From: an uncultured Clostridia bacterium
GTDB taxonomy: Bacteria > Bacillota > Clostridia > Oscillospirales > Acutalibacteraceae
DNA length: 5,134 nt
Reading direction: 5' to 3'
Assembly (NCBI GenBank): GCA_947165615.1
Contig: CAMVBD010000137.1
Location: 1 to 5,134, forward strand
The notes beneath the pieces are model-generated. The model saw only the letters and a program-made list of their open reading frames with translations, had not been told where the DNA came from and searched no databases. The position numbers and the translations under genes were made by a program. This document shows, piece by piece, positions 1-4,852 of this stretch. Numbering within the stretch: the stretch's first letter is position 1; every line of letters starts with the position of its first letter.

Positions 1-561
1 GGCGAAAGACTCGGCTATTCCGACAAATCCGTTTCCAAATGGGAGCGGGGCGAGGGCGTGCCGGACGTGTACGTCCTGAAAAAACTGACCGAGATTTTCG
101 GCTGTTCGGCGGACGCGCTGCTGGGTGTCCAACCCGTTGAAAACGGCGCCGAAGCCCACGCGCAGAACCGTCGCACAAAGCGCAAAATGATCCCGGTGCT
201 GGCCGTGCTGCTGGTGTGGCTGACGGCGGCGGTGGCGTATTTCGTATTGGGGCTGCTGCCCCTGTCGATCCCCAAAACGTGGCTGGCGTTCGTTTACGCC
301 ATCCCGGTCTCGTTTATCGTGCTGACGGTTTTTTTCGGTCTGTGGTTCGGGCGGGTATTCCAGTGCGTCGCCGTGTCCGGCATCATCTGGGGAACGGCCG
401 TGAGCCTTCGCCTGACCTTTCCGATGGAAAACATGAACACGATCTTTCTGATCGCGGCCATTTTGCAGGTGCTGGCGGTTTTGTGGTTCATTATGCGCAG
501 CCGACTGAAGCCGCGCGAAGAAAAAAAGGCTCCCCCGGCAAAGCCGGAGGAAGATGCGTAA
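1..561 (+). CDS. XRE-family helix-turn-helix protein with C-terminal membrane domain (5' partial)
   Basis: The reading frame is open from the first base, so the start and first DNA-binding helices lie outside the window; 186 residues are visible. Residues 1-42 match the second half of an XRE/Cro-type HTH: GYSDKSVSKWERGE is the recognition-helix region, followed by PDVYVLKKLTEIFG and the closing CSADALLG motif. A short basic linker (RRTKRK, 57-62) leads into about four hydrophobic segments near residues 63-87, 95-117, 120-139 and 146-166. The tail is charged (KPREEKKAPPAKPEEDA). Known of the family: Firmicutes carry many HTH_3 proteins fused to small membrane domains, usually presumed transcription regulators whose membrane part senses a signal or anchors the protein. 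I do not recognise the membrane domain as a named family, and the target and signal are unknown. The TAA stop sits two bases before a terminator hairpin, so this is the last gene of its transcript. Confidence 0.87.
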   Translation, partial: GERLGYSDKSVSKWERGEGVPDVYVLKKLTEIFGCSADALLGVQPVENGAEAHAQNRRTKRKMIPVLAVLLVWLTAAVAYFVLGLLPLSIPKTWLAFVYAIPVSFIVLTVFFGLWFGRVFQCVAVSGIIWGTAVSLRLTFPMENMNTIFLIAAILQVLAVLWFIMRSRLKPREEKKAPPAKPEEDA

Positions 562-562
562 G

Positions 563-589
563 AAAAAAAGCGGGCTCCCGCTTTTTTTT
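563..589. terminator. Bidirectional rho-independent terminator between convergent genes
   Basis: Seven A residues (563-569) are followed by GCGG, a GCTC loop, CCGC and eight T residues (582-589). The GC core is short, but the A and T tracts extend the stem and give a U-tract whichever strand is transcribed. It begins two bases after the TAA of the plus-strand HTH gene and ends one base before the TAA complement (591-593) of the minus-strand gene. Placement and symmetry support use by both genes. Confidence 0.88.
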
Positions 590-590
590 G

Positions 591-1049
591 TTATAATTCG
601 ATGATCCCGCCGGCCAGCGTGCCGCCGACGGGGTTTTCCTCCCAGCCGCTGTCAAAGAGGTATCGCGTTTTTCCGCTGTACGCCCCCTCCCCCGCCGTCA
701 GGATAAAGCGCGTCAACTGCCAGTCGTTCGACTGAAAGCCCCGGATCGTAAGCGAAGAGCCGTCCGCAAACGTCAGACGGCAGGAATAGGGGCCGTATTC
801 CCCCTTGTACCGCGTGATCTTTAAGGTGTCGCCGTGAACGGAGAGGCGGTAGCCTTCGGTTGCCGTCACGCCCGAAAGCGACGGCATATCGTCCCCGGCA
901 AAGGTCACTTCCCCCTTGAAACGCGGCAGCGGCAGCACGTGAGACAGGATGTAAGGCGTGGAAAAGCCAAGCAGCCGCGCGCCCCGGAACGCAAGGATCC
1001 CGAGGACCGCAATAGCGACAAACGCCAGAACCAACCGCCGTTTTTTCAT
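591..1049 (-). CDS. Small membrane-anchored hypothetical protein
   Basis: This is a 152-residue protein that I do not recognise. It begins MKKRR, followed by a single hydrophobic helix (about residues 6-23, LVLAFVAIAVLGILAF), which fits an uncleaved signal anchor or signal peptide placing the rest outside the cell. No lipobox cysteine is visible; the only cysteine is C90. The remainder (about 40-152) reads as a small beta-rich domain with alternating hydrophobic and polar stretches, such as YRLSVHGDTLKITRY and SCRLTFADGSSLTIRGF. The ATG at 1047-1049 has a strong Shine-Dalgarno GAAGGGAGG (complement of 1057-1065) seven bases upstream. A likely promoter lies in the 63-base gap behind the DUF4250 gene, so it may be transcribed alone as well as by read-through. 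The stop abuts the bidirectional terminator. Function is unknown. Confidence 0.8.
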   Translation of the reverse strand: MKKRRLVLAFVAIAVLGILAFRGARLLGFSTPYILSHVLPLPRFKGEVTFAGDDMPSLSGVTATEGYRLSVHGDTLKITRYKGEYGPYSCRLTFADGSSLTIRGFQSNDWQLTRFILTAGEGAYSGKTRYLFDSGWEENPVGGTLAGGIIEL

Positions 1050-1072
1050 GGACGCGCCTCCCTTCTCTTTGT

Positions 1073-1101
1073 ATAATACAGGATCTTTCCCCGGCAGACA
1101 A
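1073..1101 (-). promoter_or_regulatory. Probable sigma-A promoter for the small membrane-anchored protein
   Basis: On the minus strand, TTGTCT (complement of 1096-1101) is followed after exactly 17 bases by TATTAT (complement of 1073-1078), which has TG just upstream. Each hexamer keeps most of the TTGACA/TATAAT consensus. Transcription would start about 10 bases before the Shine-Dalgarno, giving a very short leader. It lies wholly in the gap after the DUF4250 stop. Experimental support is absent. Confidence 0.55.
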
Positions 1102-1112
1102 GGAAAAACCGT

Positions 1113-1298
1113 TTAAGATTTTTTGAAGATAAACTGATTATGATCGGCACTGTATACGTATCCGGCGGCGGCAAGCGTCTCCGTCAGCGCCGCTTTGTCC
1201 GCGTTCAGATCGTCGCACAGCGCGTCGAGATCGGCATAGCGGTCCCGGAGCCGGGTATTGACGACGCTCATCAGCAAAATGGGGTCTTTCGGCAGCAT
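1113..1298 (-). CDS. DUF4250 domain-containing protein
   Basis: This is a complete 61-residue protein that matches the DUF4250 family along its whole length. It opens MLPKDPILLMSVVNTRLRD, with LDALCDDLNADKAAL in the middle and GYVYSADHNQF near the end. Known of the family: these are short (about 60 residues), mostly Firmicutes proteins of undetermined function. The central segment looks like a small helical or helix-turn-helix-like fold in which a DL.AD.A.L helix pair is followed by a short beta turn; that reading is inference. The ATG at 1296-1298 is well supported by GAAAGGAG (complement of 1305-1312) six bases upstream. The same frame stays open well upstream, but that stretch lies inside the sugar-kinase gene and has no family similarity. 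It starts 19 bases after the kinase stop with no terminator between them, so co-transcription with the kinase is likely. Confidence 0.9.
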   Translation of the reverse strand: MLPKDPILLMSVVNTRLRDRYADLDALCDDLNADKAALTETLAAAGYVYSADHNQFIFKKS

Positions 1299-1317
1299 AG
1301 AGGTCTCCTTTCTTCGG

Positions 1318-2268
1318 TCAGGGCCGCACGTTTGCAAACGCCTTGATCTCTTCTTTGGTCGGCATGCTGTCCAGCGCGCCCTTCCGGCGGCTGAGAAGCC
1401 CCGCCGCGGCTGCGGCAAACGCGGCGGCGGAGGCAAGGTCCGCCCCGGACAGGTCCCGGCGTCCGGCGGACAGGAACGCGTCCAGCATACACGCGCAAAA
1501 GCAGTCCCCGCAGCCGGTGGTGTCGATCGCTTTTTCGGGCGAAAACGCCGGCGTAAAGACCGGCTCGACGCCGGGGACGGCAACAAGGCTGCCGTTTTGT
1601 CCGTCCGTTACGCTCAGAAGACGGATACCGGGATAGCGGGAAAACAGCGACGCGGCGGACGCAGACAGGGAAAGCGCGTCGTCCCGGAGCAAAAACCGCG
1701 CCTCGTCCAGCGAGATCTTGACGACGTCGGCGTTTTGCATGCCGAAGTCGATTTGCCGGCGGGCGTAAGCAAGGTCCCGCCACAACAAAGGGCGCAGGTT
1801 CGGGTCGAAAGAAACGACGGCGCCGGCGGTTTTTGCGGCAGACAGCGCCTTTTCGGTCGCAAGCCGGTTTTCTTGGTGCGTCAGGGACAGCGAGCCGAAA
1901 TGCAAGGCCCGCGCGCGCTTTATAAGGTCCGCGTCGACGTCCGCCGGGCATAAAAACCGGTCCGCGCCGTCCTCCCGGTAAAAAGCGAAGGAGCGCTCGC
2001 CTTTTTCGTCGGTCGAAACGACCGCAAGAGTGGTGGGATGGATCGGATCGACCGATAGGAACGCGCCGTCGATGCCGTTTTTGACAAGGGCGCCGCCGAT
2101 CCGCCGCCCGAAGGCGTCGCGTCCCACTTTGCCGATCAAAGCCGTTTTGCGTCCGAGGCGAGAGAGCATGCCGAGGACGTTTAAGGGCGCGCCGCCGGGG
2201 AGCGCGAGAAAGGTCCCGCCGTCGCCGGCGGACGTAAGGTCGATCAGCGCTTCGCCGACGGCGAGCAC
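1318..2268 (-). CDS. PfkB-family carbohydrate kinase, probable fructokinase
   Basis: This cytoplasmic ribokinase/PfkB-family enzyme transfers phosphate from ATP to a sugar hydroxyl. Numbering is from the GTG at 2266-2268 (316 residues). The N-terminal strand VGEALIDL (4-11), the sugar-binding PGGAPLNVLGMLSRLG (24-39) and GKVGRDAFG (46-54) are family hallmarks. SFDPNLRPLLW (153-163) and KISLDEARFL (184-193) are typical of fructokinase-type members. The ATP-site signature is DTTGCGDCF (249-257), with D255 as the catalytic base. The C-terminal GALDSMPTKEEI is also typical of the subgroup. Length is normal. Fructose is the likeliest substrate, but other sugars cannot be excluded and no transporter is nearby. 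The start is uncertain: GTG lacks a well-spaced Shine-Dalgarno and begins after the usual first strand residues (YDV). An ACG at 2284-2286 sits six bases after AAGGCGGG and would add six residues, restoring the family N-terminus. The gene probably heads an operon with DUF4250. Confidence 0.92.
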   Translation of the reverse strand: MLAVGEALIDLTSAGDGGTFLALPGGAPLNVLGMLSRLGRKTALIGKVGRDAFGRRIGGALVKNGIDGAFLSVDPIHPTTLAVVSTDEKGERSFAFYREDGADRFLCPADVDADLIKRARALHFGSLSLTHQENRLATEKALSAAKTAGAVVSFDPNLRPLLWRDLAYARRQIDFGMQNADVVKISLDEARFLLRDDALSLSASAASLFSRYPGIRLLSVTDGQNGSLVAVPGVEPVFTPAFSPEKAIDTTGCGDCFCACMLDAFLSAGRRDLSGADLASAAAFAAAAAGLLSRRKGALDSMPTKEEIKAFANVRP

Positions 2269-2283
2269 GTCGTATCCGCTGTT

Positions 2284-2300
2284 CGTAAAAATCCCGCCTT
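2284..2300 (-). promoter_or_regulatory. Shine-Dalgarno and apparent ACG start position of the sugar kinase
   Basis: On the minus strand AAGGCGGG (complement of 2293-2300) is followed by six bases (ATTTTT) and then ACG (complement of 2284-2286). ACG is in frame with the kinase and gives x-NSGYDVLAVGEALIDL, which matches where PfkB proteins normally begin. No ATG, GTG or TTG lies in this frame between the predicted transcription start and the GTG at 2268. This site is therefore either a non-AUG start or a mutated ATG. Confidence 0.55.
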
Positions 2301-2305
2301 TCGTG

Positions 2306-2340
2306 GGCCTCCGGCGCGGAACGTGCCGTCCGGACAGGCC
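2306..2340 (-). promoter_or_regulatory. GC-rich hairpin in the sugar-kinase 5' leader
   Basis: The minus-strand transcript can fold GGCCT..CCGG.CGG against CCG..CCGG-AGGCC with a six-base loop (CACGTT). That is about 12 base pairs interrupted by a two-base bulge and a small internal loop. It begins within a few bases of the predicted transcription start and ends five bases before the Shine-Dalgarno. A GGAGG in its 3' arm is paired in this fold. There is no following U-tract, so it is not a terminator. A role in mRNA stability or translation control is inference. Confidence 0.4.
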
Positions 2341-2349
2341 GTTTCTTTG

Positions 2350-2377
2350 ATTATACCATAGATTCCGGATTTTACAA
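2350..2377 (-). promoter_or_regulatory. Sigma-A-type promoter of the sugar kinase-DUF4250 operon
   Basis: On the minus strand there is a perfect TATAAT (complement of 2350-2355), preceded by TGG to give an extended -10 element. TTGTAA (complement of 2372-2377) lies 16 bases upstream. Transcription should begin near 2343, giving a leader of roughly 55-75 bases depending on the true start codon. The sequence just upstream is AT-rich compared with the surrounding GC-rich DNA. Confidence 0.75.
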
Positions 2378-2393
2378 TCAGAATTTACAATTC
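2369..2393. repeat. AT-rich direct repeat plus short inverted repeat between divergent promoters
   Basis: TTTACAAT occurs at 2371-2378 and again at 2384-2391, a spacing of 13 bases. The second copy lies inside an inverted repeat, GAATT-TAC-AATTC (2381-2393). The first copy overlaps the -35 hexamer of the kinase promoter. This could be an operator or an UP-like element. It is short enough that chance in AT-rich DNA is a real alternative. Confidence 0.4.
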
Positions 2394-2415
2394 GATTTCA
2401 ACTCGCCGTCTCCGC

Positions 2416-2444
2416 TTGATTTTCAGGGGCGTCTTTGCTATGAT
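2416..2444 (+). promoter_or_regulatory. Sigma-A-type promoter of the zinc-ribbon gene pair
   Basis: TTGATT (2416-2421) and TATGAT (2439-2444) are separated by exactly 17 bases, and TGC precedes the -10 to form an extended -10 element. Transcription should begin near 2451, leaving a leader of about 45 bases before the ATG at 2496. This promoter faces away from the sugar-kinase promoter; the two -35 hexamers are about 38 bases apart. Confidence 0.7.
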
Positions 2445-2495
2445 ACAGACAAACCCGGCATTCGCGTGTTCGGCGAAAAAAGGAGGTAGAATACC

Positions 2496-4838
2496 ATGCG
2501 TTTTTGCCCCAACTGCAACCATCAGGTCCCGGAAGAGGCCTCGGCCTGTCCGCGCTGCGGCGCCCGGCTGCCCGTCCGCGCCGGGGCGCAGCCGGTCGTG
2601 CCCGACGGCGAAAGCCTGCCGGACGAAGGCTTTTTTGTCCCGGACCCCGCCGTTTTGAACGGCGGACCGGCGGAGGAAGCGACAAAGCCCCTGCCCGCGT
2701 ACGCGCAAAACACCGTACGCCCGGCAGAGACAAAACCCGTACCGGACCCCACGAAGGTCCCGGCGGGGCGTTTTGCTCTCCGAAAAGACAAGGTGCTGCT
2801 GCCGAAAAGCGAAATGGCCCGGATAAACGCGGCGTCCCCCGCCGACGCCTCCCGAGAAGAAAGCGCCCCGAACGGGCAGGCGGGAAAAAAAGAAAAGAAG
2901 TCCAAAAAGCGCCAAAGCCTTGGGATCATGCTGCCGCTGGTGGTTTTGGTGCTGATCGTAGGGCTTGTGGGAGCGGTGTACCTTTTGTACCGCAACGAAC
3001 TGTACGGGCTGCCCGCCTTTCCGGGCAAAAAGGACGACGCCGTACCCGCCGCCTCTTCGGAGACCGATGCGCGGGACTGGACTGTTTTTATCAGCGACGG
3101 CGATCTCTATTTCCTTGACGTCGGGCTCGGCCGCAAGCTGCTTTTGGCGGAAGACGTTGCTAACGCGGGCGTGTTTGCGTACGAAAACGGCGACGCCGTA
3201 TTTTCGGACGGGCAAAACGCCGTCAAAGCGCTCGGCGAAAACGTCCTGCTCGGAAAAGACGGCAAAACGCTCGTCTACCCCGTCACCGTGACCCCGCAGG
3301 GGACAAGCCTTTTGTACGTCCGGGACCTGTCCGATCCGGCTTCGGCGCCTTCCCGCCTTGCCGAAAACGTAAAGACCTGCGCGCTCAGCAGCGACTGTAC
3401 GATCCTGACCTGGCAGGACGGCGCGGGGCGGCTGCGGCAGACGGAAATCCAAAGCGGGCATACGACGCTTGTCAGCGACGACGCGCCGGACGGGTTCGCC
3501 GTCTCCGACGACGGACGGCACGTGACATTTTGCTCCTCGGGCAACGAACTGGTGTCCTACGTTCCCGGACGCCCGAACGAGGTGGCTGCCAAAAACGTTT
3601 CGGCTGTTTTCTTTGTCAGCGACACGCTGGTCTATTACCTCAACCACAGCCGCGGCCTGTACCGGTTTGACGGGCAGAACGCCGAACGCCTGTCCGACGG
3701 CGTGACCGAGGTGTGCAAGGTCTATCCCGACGGCGGGATCTACTATCTCAAAGACAACGGCGACAAACTGATTTTGTCCGACTTTATCGAGGACGATCTG
3801 GCGGGCGCGGACGCCGCCATTGCCCGGCCCCAAAAGCCGACGGCTCCGCTTTTTAAGGACTATCCGAGTCTCGGGGCCTACAACGCGGCGTTTGACGCCT
3901 ATGAGCGCGCGTATAAGACCTACGAAGAAAAGCAGAAAGCCTACGAGGAGAAACTGGCCCGCGACGAGCTCCGGCTGGGGCTCGGTCAGTCTAAATGGGT
4001 CAAAGAACTGCTGACCCTGTGCTATTACGACGGCGAGACCGCCACAAACGTAAGCGAACGGGTGGACCTGTCCGCGCCGCGCGCTTTTTCGGAACATGAG
4101 CCCGCCGCGACCTTTATGCAGATCTTGCCCGCCGCCGGTAAAAAACTCCTTTTTTCCGAGATCGGAGAAGCGCTCGACCCCGAGACCGCAGCCGGGCAGA
4201 TCCTTACGCGGTACGAAAAATGCTGCGCTGCCGTCGGAAAGGCCGTCTATGAGATCGGAGACGTTTCGGACGTGCCCGACGCCATGGACTACGCGGGGAA
4301 TACCCTTTATTTCCGAAAGACCTCCGGGGGCGCGCTTTGCTGCGTGACCTTTGACAAGGACGGCAAAAAAGGCGCCGTAACGCGTCTTGCGGGCAACACG
4401 GACTTTTTTGCCGCCTCCCCCGCGTCCGGATACTGGGCCGCCTTTTCGGGCGGGTCTGACGGCGTGATCGCCGGGCAAATGCTGTTTTCCGGACGCCTGA
4501 CCGAAACAAACGTCTGCCCCGCGTCCGTCTGCTTTGTCGACGGCGGGATCGCGTACCTGTCGGACTGCGCAAAAAACGCCGACGGCGTGTATACCGGCAC
4601 GCTGCGCTTTTGCGACGGCGAGACCGTGACGACGCTGGCAACAGACGTCCGGATGTTCTGCGTCTCCTCAAACGGCACGTTTTTGTGCCTGCGCTCGCCC
4701 GCGGCAGACGGCGGTACGCTTTTGATCTGCGGCGTCGGCGAAGTAAAAAACACACCCGTTTCGGTGCTGCCGTCGCCTGACGGCGCGCCCCTGTTCGCCC
4801 ACTGGTCGCCCCTTGCGGACGACCGGGACCGAGACTGA
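2496..4838 (+). CDS. Zinc-ribbon membrane protein with large extracellular beta-rich domain
   Basis: This is a complete 780-residue protein. Residues 1-25 form a zinc ribbon with CPNC (C4, C7) and CPRC (C18, C21). A low-complexity Pro/Ala/charged linker follows to about 130, then a Lys-rich patch (KKEKKSKKR, 131-139) and one membrane helix (about 142-165). The charge pattern puts the zinc ribbon in the cytoplasm and residues 166-780 outside. The outer part has many short repeats of strand, turn and strand, such as DGDLYFLDV, GTSLLYVRDLSD, PDGGIYYLKD, GNTLYFRKT and DGGIAYLSD. This suggests a beta-propeller-like fold, by pattern only. A Tyr/Lys/Glu-rich helical segment (about 455-492) interrupts it. 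Sixteen cysteines lie in the outer part. No catalytic motif is recognised. Related zinc-ribbon/TM proteins are common in Clostridia, mostly without known function. The ATG has AGGAGG (2481-2486) nine bases upstream. A second zinc-ribbon gene follows after 14 bases. Confidence 0.9.
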   Translation: MRFCPNCNHQVPEEASACPRCGARLPVRAGAQPVVPDGESLPDEGFFVPDPAVLNGGPAEEATKPLPAYAQNTVRPAETKPVPDPTKVPAGRFALRKDKVLLPKSEMARINAASPADASREESAPNGQAGKKEKKSKKRQSLGIMLPLVVLVLIVGLVGAVYLLYRNELYGLPAFPGKKDDAVPAASSETDARDWTVFISDGDLYFLDVGLGRKLLLAEDVANAGVFAYENGDAVFSDGQNAVKALGENVLLGKDGKTLVYPVTVTPQGTSLLYVRDLSDPASAPSRLAENVKTCALSSDCTILTWQDGAGRLRQTEIQSGHTTLVSDDAPDGFAVSDDGRHVTFCSSGNELVSYVPGRPNEVAAKNVSAVFFVSDTLVYYLNHSRGLYRFDGQNAERLSDGVTEVCKVYPDGGIYYLKDNGDKLILSDFIEDDLAGADAAIARPQKPTAPLFKDYPSLGAYNAAFDAYERAYKTYEEKQKAYEEKLARDELRLGLGQSKWVKELLTLCYYDGETATNVSERVDLSAPRAFSEHEPAATFMQILPAAGKKLLFSEIGEALDPETAAGQILTRYEKCCAAVGKAVYEIGDVSDVPDAMDYAGNTLYFRKTSGGALCCVTFDKDGKKGAVTRLAGNTDFFAASPASGYWAAFSGGSDGVIAGQMLFSGRLTETNVCPASVCFVDGGIAYLSDCAKNADGVYTGTLRFCDGETVTTLATDVRMFCVSSNGTFLCLRSPAADGGTLLICGVGEVKNTPVSVLPSPDGAPLFAHWSPLADDRDRD

Positions 4839-4852
4839 AAGGAGGCTTTTGT

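Noticed and set aside
1084..1108. TTTTCC...GGGGAAA pairing after the DUF4250 stop as a possible terminator
   Set aside because: The stem is short, the loop is long and no U-tract follows. The same bases fit better as promoter spacer and -35 region of the next gene.
1299..1586. N-terminal extension of the DUF4250 frame to give 157 residues
   Set aside because: The extension lies within the kinase gene in another frame and is low-complexity Arg/Pro sequence. The internal ATG at 1298 has an excellent ribosome site and begins the family match exactly.
1271..1951. A 226-codon minus-strand open frame overlapping the sugar kinase in another frame
   Set aside because: It overlaps the kinase in a shifted frame, is Arg/Pro-rich and shows no domain. 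The kinase motifs are intact in their own frame, so no frameshift is indicated.
1258..1953. A 231-codon plus-strand open frame opposite the sugar kinase
   Set aside because: It is the reverse shadow of a clear PfkB gene, very rich in Arg/Gly/Gln, with no family motifs.
2290..2292. ATT as an alternative non-standard start for the sugar kinase
   Set aside because: It directly abuts the Shine-Dalgarno with no spacing, so it cannot be used efficiently. The ACG six bases from the site is better placed.
2385..4478. A 697-codon open frame on the minus strand opposite the large zinc-ribbon gene
   Set aside because: It lacks any recognisable domain, has Arg/Gly/Val-rich shadow composition, and no ribosome site. 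The plus-strand gene has a zinc ribbon, membrane helix and strong Shine-Dalgarno. Long antisense frames are expected in GC-rich DNA.
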